DNA of 64,000 bases from Taklimakanibacter albus (GCF_016595235.1 NZ_JAENHL010000008.1:2036866-2100865); one strand, 5' to 3'; numbered from the stretch's first letter, positions 18,693 to 27,522 are shown. Notes: generated by a model not told the origin, from the letters alone. Numbers and translations are program-made.

Positions 18693-19355
18693 ATGACTAT
18701 GGTCGATAATACTAAAGTCTCAAAACGCCCCCGCGGGCGGCCGCAAATCCGGCCCGATGACGAGACGCGGCAGATGATCCTCCAGGCGGCCCGCCAGGAA
18801 TTTCATGCCAGCGGCTATGCCGGCGCCAGCATGAACCGGGTGGCCGAGCGCGCCGGTGTGTCGACCAAGACCATGTACCGCCTGATCCCGACCAAGGCCG
18901 AATTGTTTCAGAGTGTCATCTCGGCGCGGATTTCTCGCTTCATTCTGGAAATGGACGAGGAGCATCTCGACGGGCTGCCGGTGGATGAGGCGCTCGAGCA
19001 CATCCTGATCGCCTATGGCACCTTGACCTTCGACCCGGACACGGTGTCGAGCCTCCGCCTCGTGCTTGCGGAATGCGACCGCTTTCCCGAGATCGCCGCC
19101 GCCTTCGACGAGCTTGCGCTGCGCCGCACGACGCAGACCATGGAAGGATGGCTGCGGCAGCAACGTGATCGCGGCATGATCGAAATCGATGACACCGCAA
19201 CCGCCGTCGGCATGCTGAGAGGCATGATGGTGATGGAGCCGCAGCGCGCCATGATGCTCGGCCTCAAGCCGCCGCCGGATCACGCCGAGATCGTCAAGCG
19301 GGCCCGCAATTGCGCGCGGCTTTTCCTGGATGGGTGCCGGCCCAAACAGCGATAG
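18693..19355 (+). CDS. TetR/AcrR-family regulator of the EmrAB pump
   Basis: 220 residues. The N-terminal HTH reads TRQMILQAARQEFHASGYAG..MNRVAERAGVSTKTMYRLIPTK, with Leu-Ile in place of the common Tyr-His-His segment before the lysine. The C-terminal helical domain resembles TetR C-terminal types that bind aromatic or hydrophobic ligands. It has a basic RPRGRPQ tail before the HTH. ATG 18693 and 18699 are both possible. Its divergent position and the dyad make emrAB its likely target. Confidence 0.87.
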   Translation: MTMVDNTKVSKRPRGRPQIRPDDETRQMILQAARQEFHASGYAGASMNRVAERAGVSTKTMYRLIPTKAELFQSVISARISRFILEMDEEHLDGLPVDEALEHILIAYGTLTFDPDTVSSLRLVLAECDRFPEIAAAFDELALRRTTQTMEGWLRQQRDRGMIEIDDTATAVGMLRGMMVMEPQRAMMLGLKPPPDHAEIVKRARNCARLFLDGCRPKQR

Positions 19356-19375
19356 ACCGGGCTTAGCACCCGGTC
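19355..19375. terminator. Hairpin between convergent tetR and epoxide hydrolase genes
   Basis: GACCGGG and CCCGGTC pair around a 7-base loop, starting at the last base of the tetR stop codon. The gap between the convergent genes is only 46 bp. There is no T run on either side, so termination is inferred from position. Confidence 0.5.
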
Positions 19376-19401
19376 CATCATCCTTCCACCGTCCTGTCGT
19401 T

Positions 19402-20691
19402 TCAGCTTGCTTTGCGCAACGGCCTGAACGCCGTGCGAAGCTCGGACGTCAGCAGCGCCGGCTGCTCCCAGGCGGCGAAGTGACCACCCTTGGGGAGCTT
19501 GTTGTAATGGATGAGGTTGGGATAGGCCCGTTCCGCCCAGCTCTGCGGCGCTTCATAGAGCTCGTCCGGAAAGACGCTCACCGCCACGGGGATGGTGACG
19601 TTCTTCGGTGCAAAGAAGGCGAGCTTGCTTTCCCAATAGAGCCGCGCCGCCGAGATCGAGCTGTTGGTCAACCAGTAGAGCGTGGCGTTGTCGAGAATGT
19701 CGTCCCGCGTCAGGCCTTCAGGATGTCCGTCGAAAACCCGCGCGATGAGCTGATAGCTTTTCTCGTCGTGATCGATCATCCACGCCGCCATGCCGACCGG
19801 GGAATCGACGATCCCGTAGAGAGTCTGGGGACGGTTGGACATCTCGATCGCATAGCCGAGACCGTGCTTGTAGAAAGTGTTGAGCTGGTCATAGGCCTTC
19901 TGCTCATCGGCCGAGAGGCCGGACGGCGGCGGGCCGCCAACGGTGAGAGCCTTCGCCACGTCGTCAGGAACAGTGGCCGGCATGTTCACATGGATGCCGA
20001 GCAGTCCCGGCGGCGTCAGCAAGGCCATCTGCTCCGTCACGGCATCGCCCCAGTCGCCGCCCTGCGCTACATAGCGCTTGTAGCCAAGACGCTCCATCAA
20101 CACGACCCAGGCCCGCGCGACGCGCTGGGGGTCCCAGCCGGTCGTTTCGGGCTTGGCAGAGTAGCCATGACCCGGCAGTGACGGAATGACCACGTCGAAG
20201 GCATCGGCGGCACTACCACCATGGGCGGTCGGGTTGGTCAGTGGGTCGATGAGCTTGAGCTGCTCAAGGATCGAGCCCGGCCAACCATGCGTGATGATGA
20301 CCGGCAGCGCATTTTCATGCTGCGAGCGCACGTGAATAAAATGGATATCGAGCCCGTCGATCTCGGTTACGAACTGCGGAAGGGCTTTCAGCTTCGCTTC
20401 GATCCGGCGCCAGTCGTAATCGGTCGCCCAATACTGCGCGAGCTTCCTGATCGTCGCGGACTGCACGCCCTGCGATGAATCCTTCACCGTCTCCCGTTCG
20501 GGCCACTTCGTCGCCTTGAGGCGCCGGCGCAAATCGGCGAGATCCGCTTCCGCGGCTTCGATCGCGAAGGGGCGGATCGCGTCGCGTCCTGTCGCTGCCT
20601 GAAGCGCTCCGGGAAGCATGCTCAGGGCACCTGCGGCAACTGCCGTGGCAAGAAGCTCACGACGTGTAGGCGATAGCGATTTCATCGACAT
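19402..20691 (-). CDS. Tat-exported epoxide hydrolase (EHN domain)
   Basis: 429 residues. A twin-arginine signal (SPTRRELLATAVAAG) is followed by the epoxide hydrolase N-terminal domain at about 38-150 (IRPFAIEAAEADLADLRRRL..WPE). The hydrolase fold has HGWPGS at 135-140, nucleophile Asp213 in GGDWG and His404 in GGHFAAWEQP. The layout matches microsomal-type epoxide hydrolases, which open epoxides to diols. AGGAGG lies 5 nt before ATG 20691. It shares its promoter-like element with the other Tat hydrolase at 13.1 kb. Natural substrate unknown. Confidence 0.88.
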   Translation of the reverse strand: MSMKSLSPTRRELLATAVAAGALSMLPGALQAATGRDAIRPFAIEAAEADLADLRRRLKATKWPERETVKDSSQGVQSATIRKLAQYWATDYDWRRIEAKLKALPQFVTEIDGLDIHFIHVRSQHENALPVIITHGWPGSILEQLKLIDPLTNPTAHGGSAADAFDVVIPSLPGHGYSAKPETTGWDPQRVARAWVVLMERLGYKRYVAQGGDWGDAVTEQMALLTPPGLLGIHVNMPATVPDDVAKALTVGGPPPSGLSADEQKAYDQLNTFYKHGLGYAIEMSNRPQTLYGIVDSPVGMAAWMIDHDEKSYQLIARVFDGHPEGLTRDDILDNATLYWLTNSSISAARLYWESKLAFFAPKNVTIPVAVSVFPDELYEAPQSWAERAYPNLIHYNKLPKGGHFAAWEQPALLTSELRTAFRPLRKAS

Positions 20692-20757
20692 GACAACCTC
20701 CTAGGTTCTCCAGATTGGTCGGATGCGATGAAAGGTCGGGCGGCAACGACGCCAAGA

Positions 20758-20792
20758 CCATTATACGATGGTGTCGGTGATACTTATGGATC
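20758..20792 (-). promoter_or_regulatory. Promoter-like element shared by two Tat-hydrolase genes, copy 2
   Basis: On the minus strand it reads GATCCA, 14 bases, then ACCATCGTATAATGG, with TATAAT at 20760-20765. About 27 of 35 positions equal copy 1 at 14222-14256, including both end blocks. The predicted transcript start lies about 60 nt before the epoxide hydrolase ATG. Confidence 0.6.
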
Positions 20793-20812
20793 GGCGAGCA
20801 GGGCGGGCTGAG

Positions 20813-21700
20813 CTAATGCTCACGCGAGCTCGCAACCGCCCCGGCGCCGGCGCAGACGACGAGCGCAATGCCGGCGAGCTGCTGCAGACTCAAGGCCTCG
20901 CTCAGAATGATGTAGCCGGCGAGGGCCGCGACAGCGGGCTCGATGCTCATCAGGATGCCGAAGCTCGCCTGCGACAGGCGGCGCAGCGACATCATCTCGA
21001 GCGCATAGGGCAGAAGCGGCGTCAGGATGGCAAGGCCCATGGTCTCGAAAACAAGGCCCGACGGCAAGGTGAAGCCGGTCTCATAGAGACCGAAGGGTGT
21101 TGCGATCACCGCGGCGGCGACGAAGGATATGGCGAGCCCGTCCAATCCGCGGAAGATCCGGCCGACCTTCTTGTTCAGAACGATATAGGTGCCCCAGCCG
21201 ACACCGGCGAGGAGCGCGAAGCCGAAGCCCAGGACATCGATGGTCCAGCCTTCAAGATTCAGCGCCAGAAGGAGAACACCGGCGAAAGCCAGCACCAGCC
21301 AGAGAATGCGCCAGCTCCTCGCGAAGCCGAAGGCCGCGACGGTGAGCGGACCCAGCAGCTCGATGGCGACGACGAGGCCGAGCGGCACGCGCATGATCGC
21401 CACGAAAAAGGTGAGTGTCATCGCCGCCATGGTGGCGCCGAGCGCCAGGGTGAGCAGAAGCTCCCGCGGCCGATAGCGGCGAATATCGGGACGCACGATG
21501 ATGAACAGCATGATCGCCGCCCAGGCGAGCCGGCCCCAGGTGGTGGCGAAAGGCCCGTAAGCGGCCATGGTCGGCTGCGCAAAGGCGGCGCCCGCCTGCA
21601 CCACGATCATCGCGGTCAACGCCATGAGCGCGGCAAGGCCCGTCTGCGAGGCGGGCGACGGTCCGCCTTCGGCCACGGCGCAATTTGCGTTGTTCTGCAC
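20813..21700 (-). CDS. EamA-family exporter (RhtA-like)
   Basis: 295 residues with ten hydrophobic segments in two EamA repeats. PLGLVVAIELLGPL and SIEPAVAALAGYIILSE are typical of RhtA-type threonine/homoserine exporters. The start is GTG 21700 with AGGAG 7 nt upstream. An Lrp-family gene is divergent at 21937, as often seen for amino acid exporters, so export of an amino acid under Lrp control is likely. The exact substrate is not readable. Confidence 0.82.
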   Translation of the reverse strand: MQNNANCAVAEGGPSPASQTGLAALMALTAMIVVQAGAAFAQPTMAAYGPFATTWGRLAWAAIMLFIIVRPDIRRYRPRELLLTLALGATMAAMTLTFFVAIMRVPLGLVVAIELLGPLTVAAFGFARSWRILWLVLAFAGVLLLALNLEGWTIDVLGFGFALLAGVGWGTYIVLNKKVGRIFRGLDGLAISFVAAAVIATPFGLYETGFTLPSGLVFETMGLAILTPLLPYALEMMSLRRLSQASFGILMSIEPAVAALAGYIILSEALSLQQLAGIALVVCAGAGAVASSREH

Positions 21701-21734
21701 GGTCCACTCCTGAGAAGGCCAGCTTCTAGCGCGG

Positions 21735-21838
21735 GATCAGGAAAAGTGGATACCGGTTTTCCGCCCGATCACGCGCCAACTTAAGATTCCGATCACGTTT
21801 ATCAATTCAGGTCGTAAAGACCTGAATTGATCGTGATC
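21735..21838. repeat. Two intergenic hairpin elements between the EamA exporter and lrp genes
   Basis: The first part (21735-21775) contains GTGGATACCGGTTTTCC, related in inverted orientation to 39181-39226. The second is a strong hairpin with ATCAATTCAGGTC and GACCTGAATTGAT around GTAAA (21801-21831), extended by outer GATCACG/CGTGATC with a 3-nt bulge. The second could be an operator or an attenuator in the exporter leader; role unknown. Confidence 0.6.
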
Positions 21839-21936
21839 TAACGCTTTTCTATTCGGCTGCGAAGGGGATTTATATGGATAAAATAAGGCAAATCGTGCTA
21901 CACTCCTCATTTACAGAGGCAGAATAGAGGATTTAC

Positions 21937-22371
21937 ATGATCGACGAAGTGGATCGGCAGATCATCGATCTCCTGGCGGAGAATGCCCGCCTGTCGCTGA
22001 AAGAGCTGGCGGCCCGAGTGAACCTGTCCTCGCCCAGCGCGTCCGAGCGGCTGAAGCGGCTGGAGGAGCGCGGCGTGATCCGCGCTTTCACGGTGGAGGT
22101 TAATCCGCAGTCCTTCGGCTACGCACTGCAGGCGATCGTGCGCATCAGGCCATTACCGGCACAGATGGCGCGCGTGCAGCAGATGATCGAGGAGATCCCG
22201 CAATTCACCGAATGCGACAAGGTCACGGGCGACGACTGCCTCGTCGCCAGGCTGCATGTGCGCTCGATCGAAGAGATGGACGAGATCATCGACCGTATCG
22301 GCGACAAGGCCGAAACCAACACCGCCATCGTCAAAGCGCAGACCTTGAAGCGGCGGCTGCCCCCGTTGTGA
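21937..22371 (+). CDS. Lrp/AsnC-family regulator, probably of the adjacent exporter
   Basis: 144 residues: HTH at 4-60 (DRQIIDLLAENARLSLKELA..LSSPSASERLKRLEERG) and an RAM/AsnC ligand domain at 65-140 with VTGDDCLVARLHV, the usual effector-site loop. GAGGA stands 5 nt before ATG. It is divergent from the EamA exporter and most likely activates it in response to an amino acid. Confidence 0.87.
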   Translation: MIDEVDRQIIDLLAENARLSLKELAARVNLSSPSASERLKRLEERGVIRAFTVEVNPQSFGYALQAIVRIRPLPAQMARVQQMIEEIPQFTECDKVTGDDCLVARLHVRSIEEMDEIIDRIGDKAETNTAIVKAQTLKRRLPPL

Positions 22372-22380
22372 CGGTGGTCG

Positions 22381-23493
22381 TCAAGCGGCTCTGGATGGCC
22401 CCAGCACGCCGCGGCGCACCTGATCCTCCTCGATGCTTTCGAACAAAGCGCGGAAATTGCCCTCGCCGAAACCGTCGTCACCCTTCCTCTGGATGAACTC
22501 GAAGAAGATCGGGCCGATCACGGTTTTCGAGAAGATCTGCAGCAGCACTTTGGTCTCGCCGCCATCGACGACACCTTCACCGTCGATGAGGACGCCGTGT
22601 TTCTTGAGCTTCTCGATGGGTTCCTGATGGCCCTTCACGCGCTCGGCGCATTTCTCATAATAAGCCGCGGGCGGCGGCGGCATGAATTTCACGCCATTGT
22701 CGGCCAGCGCGTCAGTGGCGCCATAGATGTCTTCCGTCGCGATGGCGATATGCTGGATGCCCTCGCCCTTATATTTGCGCAGATATTCCTCGATCTGGCT
22801 TTTGTCGTCGGCGCTTTCGTTGATCGGGATGCGGATCTTGCCACAGGGCGAATTCAGCGCGCGTGAGAAGAGCCCGGTAAACTTGCCCTCGATATCGAAG
22901 AAGCGGATCTGGCGGAAATTGAAGAGCTTGGCATAGAAGCCGAACCACTTGTCCATATTGCCGCGGAAGACATTGTGGGTCAGATGATCGAGATAATAGA
23001 AGCCGATGCCTTTGGGCTTCGGATCCTTCTCGCCCAGCCAGTCGAATTCCGCTTCATAGGGCGAGCCCTTGGCGCCGTAGCGGTCGACGAAATAGAGGAG
23101 GCTGCCGCCGATGCCCTTGATGGCGGGGACATCGAGCGTCTTGTCGGCCCCTTCATAGGCTTCGGCGCCAAGCGACACGGCATGGCGAAATGCATGTTCG
23201 GCGTCGACGACACGCCAGGCCATGGACGGCGCACACGGCCCGTGCCGGCCGACGAAATTCATGCCGAAGGAGTGGGCTTCCGCATTGAGGATGTAGTTGA
23301 TGTCGCCCTGGCGCCAGACGGTGATGTTCTTGGTCTTGTGGCGGGCGACGGGGGTGAAGCCGAACTTGCCGAAAAGCAGGCTGAGCTTCTCGGGCTCGGG
23401 ATGCGCAAATTCGACGAATTCAAAACCGTCGGTGCCGGCCGGATTGTCGGGGCCGATCTCGGGCGGCGGTGCGTCATGCGGATAAGGGCCCAT
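22381..23493 (-). CDS. hpd: 4-hydroxyphenylpyruvate dioxygenase
   Basis: 370 residues, two vicinal-oxygen-chelate domains. The iron ligands of the C-terminal half are visible: His170 (YYLDHLTHNV), His248 (GIQHIAIAT) and Glu332 (IFFEFIQRKG), with the C-terminal gate GDDGFGEGNFRALFESIE. It converts 4-hydroxyphenylpyruvate to homogentisate, the substrate of hmgA at 26.2 kb. ATG 23493 has GAGG 7 nt upstream. A divergent Lrp-type gene 105 bp away probably controls it. Confidence 0.95.
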   Translation of the reverse strand: MGPYPHDAPPPEIGPDNPAGTDGFEFVEFAHPEPEKLSLLFGKFGFTPVARHKTKNITVWRQGDINYILNAEAHSFGMNFVGRHGPCAPSMAWRVVDAEHAFRHAVSLGAEAYEGADKTLDVPAIKGIGGSLLYFVDRYGAKGSPYEAEFDWLGEKDPKPKGIGFYYLDHLTHNVFRGNMDKWFGFYAKLFNFRQIRFFDIEGKFTGLFSRALNSPCGKIRIPINESADDKSQIEEYLRKYKGEGIQHIAIATEDIYGATDALADNGVKFMPPPPAAYYEKCAERVKGHQEPIEKLKKHGVLIDGEGVVDGGETKVLLQIFSKTVIGPIFFEFIQRKGDDGFGEGNFRALFESIEEDQVRRGVLGPSRAA

Positions 23494-23598
23494 GGGAAGT
23501 CCTCACGGTTGCGAATGTCCATAATAAGTCGCCAGACCTGTCGTTTTCGGGCATAATAGTGCTCATCTTCCTCAAATTTGCACGGAAACGAGCGCCAT

Positions 23599-24051
23599 AT
23601 GGATGAATTCGACCGGAAAGTACTGAACTCCCTCCAGCGCAACAGCGCCCTGGCGCGAGCCGATTTCGCCCAGGAGGTCGGCCTGTCGGAATCACAGGCG
23701 GTGAGGCGGCGTCAGGCGCTCGAGCAATCGGGCCTGATCCGCCGCTATCGCGCCGATCTCGATGCGCGGGCCTTAGGTTTCGCCGTCACCGCTTTCGTGC
23801 ATGTGAAGCTGAAAGGCCATTCGGACGGCAATGCGCGGCGTTTCCGCGACCTGGTGCGCCTCACACCCGGCATATTGGAGGCGCATGCGGTGACCGGCGA
23901 TTTCGATTATCTCCTGAAAGTCTGCGTCGCCGATCTCGACGGCCTGCGCGATCTCGTCAATGGCGTGCTGTTGATGCACCAGACCGTCGACCGGGTGCGC
24001 TCCGAGATCGCGCTCGAAATCCTGCGCGACGATCACCTGCTGGCGCTGTAG
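23599..24051 (+). CDS. Lrp/AsnC-family regulator divergent from hpd
   Basis: 150 residues: HTH (DEFDRKVLNSLQRNSALARA..VGLSESQAVRRRQALEQSG) then the AsnC domain with AVTGDFDYLLKVCVADLDGL. ATG 23599 fits the family N-terminus; a TTG at 23578 is in frame. Its 3' end overlaps the convergent DedA-rhodanese gene by 19 bp. Lrp-like proteins next to hpd commonly sense aromatic amino acids, so activation of hpd by tyrosine or phenylalanine is a reasonable inference. Confidence 0.87.
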   Translation: MDEFDRKVLNSLQRNSALARADFAQEVGLSESQAVRRRQALEQSGLIRRYRADLDARALGFAVTAFVHVKLKGHSDGNARRFRDLVRLTPGILEAHAVTGDFDYLLKVCVADLDGLRDLVNGVLLMHQTVDRVRSEIALEILRDDHLLAL

Positions 24052-25010
24052 CTCAGGCTTCCTTCGGCGGGCCGGTTCTGCGGTTCGGCATCGTGGATCG
24101 GCTGGCCGGCCATGGCCCAGGCCTCGATCCCACCCTGGAGCGGCCGGATCTTCTTGAAACCGGCCCGCTTCAGATGCAAGGCGGCGACGGCGGCGGACGC
24201 CTCATTGGGGCACGAGCAATAGATGATGATCTCGGCATCACGCGCATAGTTTTTGGCGACACCAGAAATCTCGTCCGGATGCGCGCCGATCGATCCCGGT
24301 ATGATGCCTTCCTTACGGCGCATCTCGGCGGTGCGGACATCGAAGATGACCGGGGCTTTCCCCGCATCGATAAGGCCGACGAGCTCCTGCGCTGAAATGC
24401 GCGCCATCTTGAGCCGCCGGATGAAGAGCTGCCGGTCGATCACCCGGTAGGCGGCATAGAGAAGCAGAAGGCCGACGACGAGGGCGATGCCATACTCGCC
24501 CCAGCGCGCCACCATCTCCAGAGCGGAATCGACCGTGTTGCGGAAGAGATGCCCCAGCACGACCGGAAGCGCCACATAGGCCGCGGCGCCCAGCCCATCG
24601 AGGAGGAGAAAAGTCGGAATGGCGAGCCTGGAGACGCCGCAGAGAAGGACCAGCACCAGCGCAAAGCCCGGAAGGAACTTCACGAAAAGCAGCGCCAAGG
24701 CGCCATGATGGGAGAAGCGGTCCTGCGTCCGCCTGACACAATTGTCGCGCGCGAAGCTCAATTTGCAGACCACCGATAGAGCGCGCTGCCCGAAGCGGGC
24801 GCCGGCGGAATAGATGACAAGATCGCCCAACAGCACGCCGGCGATCCCGATGGCGGTGATCAGAACGAGCGAGTCACCGCCGGCATAACTCAACGCGCCC
24901 GCCGCCACGAGGACCGGATAGGACGGCAGCGGCAGGCCGAGCTGCTCGATGAAAGCACTCGCGAAAACGAGAATGAGGCCATATTGCTGGACAAGGCTGA
25001 TGAGGTCCAT
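24033..25010 (-). CDS. DedA-family membrane protein fused to a rhodanese domain
   Basis: 325 residues. Residues 1-195 form a DedA/VTT membrane domain (FIEQLGLPLPSYPVLVAAGAL, then FVKFLPGFALVLVLLCGVSR). Residues 205-310 form a rhodanese domain with active-site loop IYCSCPNEAS (Cys265). DedA proteins help move lipids or maintain proton homeostasis; rhodanese transfers sulfur or senses thiols. The fusion puts the sulfurtransferase at the cytoplasmic face of the membrane. It ends convergently with, and overlaps, the Lrp gene. Its role is not known. Confidence 0.85.
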   Translation of the reverse strand: MDLISLVQQYGLILVFASAFIEQLGLPLPSYPVLVAAGALSYAGGDSLVLITAIGIAGVLLGDLVIYSAGARFGQRALSVVCKLSFARDNCVRRTQDRFSHHGALALLFVKFLPGFALVLVLLCGVSRLAIPTFLLLDGLGAAAYVALPVVLGHLFRNTVDSALEMVARWGEYGIALVVGLLLLYAAYRVIDRQLFIRRLKMARISAQELVGLIDAGKAPVIFDVRTAEMRRKEGIIPGSIGAHPDEISGVAKNYARDAEIIIYCSCPNEASAAVAALHLKRAGFKKIRPLQGGIEAWAMAGQPIHDAEPQNRPAEGSLSYSASR

Positions 25011-25048
25011 GATCTCACCAGACTATCCCAGCCGGCGGCAGCTGAACA

Positions 25049-25690
25049 TTATATTTCAGTATCGGGTTGCCGTCGGGGGTGGGCGTCCAGGAAAGCCGGC
25101 AGCTCCTTGCAGTGCCGGTCGACCGCTTCGATTTTCTTCAAGTGCGAGATGTCGATCTTGAAGCGGCGCGCATTGAAGACCTGCGGGATGAGACAGATAT
25201 CGGCTACCGACGGGCTGTCGCCGAAGCAGAAACGCCCGCCCTCGATCAAAGCCTCCACTGCGTCGAGGCCACCTTCGAGGATCCAGTGCCGATACCACTC
25301 ATCCGCCTCCTGCTGCGAATGCCCCAGGGGACCTTTGAGATAGTTGAGCACGCGAAGGTTATTGAGCGGGTGGATGTCGCAGGCAATCGTCAGCGCCACG
25401 GCCCGGGCCTTGGCCGCCAGGACCGGATCGGCGGGAACCAGGCGCGGCTCGGGGCGGATGGCCTCCAGATAGTCGATGATGGCGAGCGACTGGGTGATGA
25501 CGGTGCCATCATCGAGCTCGAGGGCCGGGACAAGGCCTTGCGGATTGTGGGCGCGGTATTCGGGCGTGTTCTGCCGACCGCCCTCCTTCACCAGGTGCAC
25601 GCCGACCTGCTCGACCTCGATGCCTTTCAGATTGAGGGCGATGCGCACGCGATAGGCGGCCGACGAGCGGAAATAGCTATAAAGCTTCAT
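25049..25690 (-). CDS. maiA: Maleylacetoacetate isomerase (zeta-class GST)
   Basis: 213 residues with the zeta-class glutathione motif SSAAYRVRIALNLKG near the N-terminus, thioredoxin-fold NPQGLVPALELDDG and TQSLAIIDYLEA, then the helical C-terminal domain. It isomerises maleylacetoacetate to fumarylacetoacetate using glutathione. The preferred start is 25690 (MKLYSYF). It overlaps the MarR gene by 14 bp, so the two are co-transcribed, and it links hmgA to fahA in tyrosine degradation. Confidence 0.92.
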   Translation of the reverse strand: MKLYSYFRSSAAYRVRIALNLKGIEVEQVGVHLVKEGGRQNTPEYRAHNPQGLVPALELDDGTVITQSLAIIDYLEAIRPEPRLVPADPVLAAKARAVALTIACDIHPLNNLRVLNYLKGPLGHSQQEADEWYRHWILEGGLDAVEALIEGGRFCFGDSPSVADICLIPQVFNARRFKIDISHLKKIEAVDRHCKELPAFLDAHPRRQPDTEI

Positions 25691-26135
25691 CACGCCTCTC
25701 CTCGAGCTTCAACGCTTTTTCGAGCGCCCCGATGCCTCTGGCGAGGGCGCGGCCCTCGCTTTCGCTCAAACGTGCCAGAAGATCCCGCTCATAATCGAGC
25801 ACCAATGGCTCGAGTTGGCGGAATAGCTTACGGCCCGCTGCGGTGAGACGGAGATGGAAGGCGCGCTTGTCGTCGGGTGCCCGGATGCTTTCGATGAGGC
25901 CCCGCCGGCTCAAAGCCTCGACCGCGCGGCTGATGGTCGATTTATGGGTGCGGGTCGATGCGACGATGGCCTTGGCGGTCCAGGTCTCGCCCGCCGACAA
26001 GGTGGCGAGCACCCGCCATTGCGGGATGTCGATGTCGAAACGCTCGGCATAGAGCGTCGCCAGCTGTTCCGAAATCTCCGCCGCCAGCCGGTTCAGCCGG
26101 AAAGGCAGGAAACAAGTGAGCGCGAAATCGGCCAT
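25677..26135 (-). CDS. MarR-family regulator of homogentisate genes (HmgR-like)
   Basis: About 152 residues with a MarR winged helix: PQWRVLATLSAGE, then THKSTISRAVEALSRRGLI and the wing RAPDDKRAFHLRLTAAG. Starts at 26135 and 26150 are both possible with weak ribosome sites. It is divergent from hmgA-fahA and upstream of maiA, with a large dyad in between, so it probably represses both arms until homogentisate or a related acid binds. That assignment is inferred from position. Confidence 0.87.
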   Translation of the reverse strand: MADFALTCFLPFRLNRLAAEISEQLATLYAERFDIDIPQWRVLATLSAGETWTAKAIVASTRTHKSTISRAVEALSRRGLIESIRAPDDKRAFHLRLTAAGRKLFRQLEPLVLDYERDLLARLSESEGRALARGIGALEKALKLEERRDEAL

Positions 26136-26153
26136 GGCCCATCTTGACATAAT

Positions 26154-26194
26154 TAGTTTCAGATGCAACTATTAGATAGTTGCATGTAAAACTA
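26154..26194. promoter_or_regulatory. 41-bp dyad operator between marR-maiA and hmgA-fahA
   Basis: The core is ATGCAACTAT-TAG-ATAGTTGCAT (26163-26185). Outside it, TAGTTT and AAACTA are paired at exactly 3 bp on each side, so the whole 41 bp has dyad symmetry. It occupies nearly all of the space between the divergent starts and is the natural MarR target. Confidence 0.78.
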
Positions 26195-26211
26195 TTATGA
26201 TGGAGGCGCCG

Positions 26212-27522
26212 ATGAAGAGCGCGATCCTTGCCGGCTATATGCCGGGCTTCGGCAACGATTTCGAAACCGAGGCGCTCACCGGCGCCCTGCCCTCCGGCCA
26301 GAACTCGCCGCAGCGTTGTGCTTATGGGCTCTATGCCGAGCAATTGTCGGGCTCGCCCTTCACCGCACCGCGCGGCATCAATGAGCGCTCCTGGCTCTAT
26401 CGCATCCGCCCTTCCGTCAAACATACGGGGCGCTTCACCAGGACGGATATTCCCTTCTGGAAGACCGCCCCTTGTCTCGACGAGCATGACCTCGCCATCG
26501 GGCAATTGCGTTGGGGGCCGCCGCCGATGCCCAATGCGGCGACGACTTTCGTCACCGGCATCCGCACCATGACGACGGCGGGCGACGTCAATACCCAGAC
26601 CGGCATGGCGGCCGCGGTCTTCCTCGTCAACCGCTCGATGGAAGATGAATATTTCTTCAATGCCGATGGCGAGATGCTGGTGGTGCCGCAATCGGGGGGC
26701 TTGCGCTTCTGGACCGAGCTCGGCCGCATCGACGTCACGCCCGGCGAGATCTGCATCATCCCGCGCGGCATGAAATTCCGCGCCGAGCTTCTCGACGGTC
26801 CGGCGCGCGGTTATCTGTGCGAGAATTACGGCGCCAAATTCACGCTGCCCGATCGTGGGCCTATCGGCGCCAACTGCCTCGCCAATCCGCGCGATTTCAA
26901 GACGCCGGTCGCCGCCTTCGAAGACAAGGAGACGCCGTCCGAGCTCACCGTCAAATGGGGTGGCAAGTTCTATGTCACCAGGATCGGCCATTCGCCACTC
27001 GATGTCGTCGCCTGGCACGGCAATTACGCGCCCTATAAATATGACCTCAGAACCTTCTCACCGGTGGGCGCCATCCTGTTCGACCATCCCGACCCGTCGA
27101 TCTTCACGGTGATGACGGCGCCTTCCGGCGAGGAAGGCACCGCCAATGTCGATTTCGTCATCTTCCCCGAACGCTGGTCGGTCGCCGAGCATTCCTTCCG
27201 CCCACCCTGGTTCCATATGAACATCATGTCGGAATTCATGGGGCTGATTTATGGGCAATATGACGCCAAGCCTGACGGCTTCGTGCCGGGCGGCATCAGC
27301 CTGCATAATTGCATGCTGCCGCATGGGCCCGATGCGACGGCCTTCGAAAAAGCCAGCACCGTCGAGCTGAAGCCGCACAAGCTCACCGACACGCTGGCTT
27401 TCATGTTCGAGACGCGTTTTCCGCAGCATCTCACTTCATATGCGGCGAGCGTCGAAACCCTGCAGACCGACTATATCGACTGCTGGGCGGGGCTGACCAA
27501 GAAATTCACAGGAGCACCATGA
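26212..27522 (+). CDS. hmgA: Homogentisate 1,2-dioxygenase
   Basis: 436 residues from ATG 26212, which has GGAGG 5 nt upstream; ATG 26197 is in frame but lacks a site. Opening [15 protein letters not shown] and [17 protein letters not shown] are diagnostic. The iron ligands His335, Glu341 ([14 protein letters not shown]) and His371 (NCMLPHGPD) are present, with the same numbering as I recall for the human enzyme. It opens the homogentisate ring to maleylacetoacetate. It is followed by fahA with an ATGA overlap. Confidence 0.96.
   Translation: MKSAILAGYMPGFGNDFETEALTGALPSGQNSPQRCAYGLYAEQLSGSPFTAPRGINERSWLYRIRPSVKHTGRFTRTDIPFWKTAPCLDEHDLAIGQLRWGPPPMPNAATTFVTGIRTMTTAGDVNTQTGMAAAVFLVNRSMEDEYFFNADGEMLVVPQSGGLRFWTELGRIDVTPGEICIIPRGMKFRAELLDGPARGYLCENYGAKFTLPDRGPIGANCLANPRDFKTPVAAFEDKETPSELTVKWGGKFYVTRIGHSPLDVVAWHGNYAPYKYDLRTFSPVGAILFDHPDPSIFTVMTAPSGEEGTANVDFVIFPERWSVAEHSFRPPWFHMNIMSEFMGLIYGQYDAKPDGFVPGGISLHNCMLPHGPDATAFEKASTVELKPHKLTDTLAFMFETRFPQHLTSYAASVETLQTDYIDCWAGLTKKFTGAP

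Noticed and set aside
20768..21784. Plus-strand frame rich in Gly, Arg and Glu
   Set aside because: It is the antisense of the EamA exporter gene and low in complexity, as expected for a shadow.
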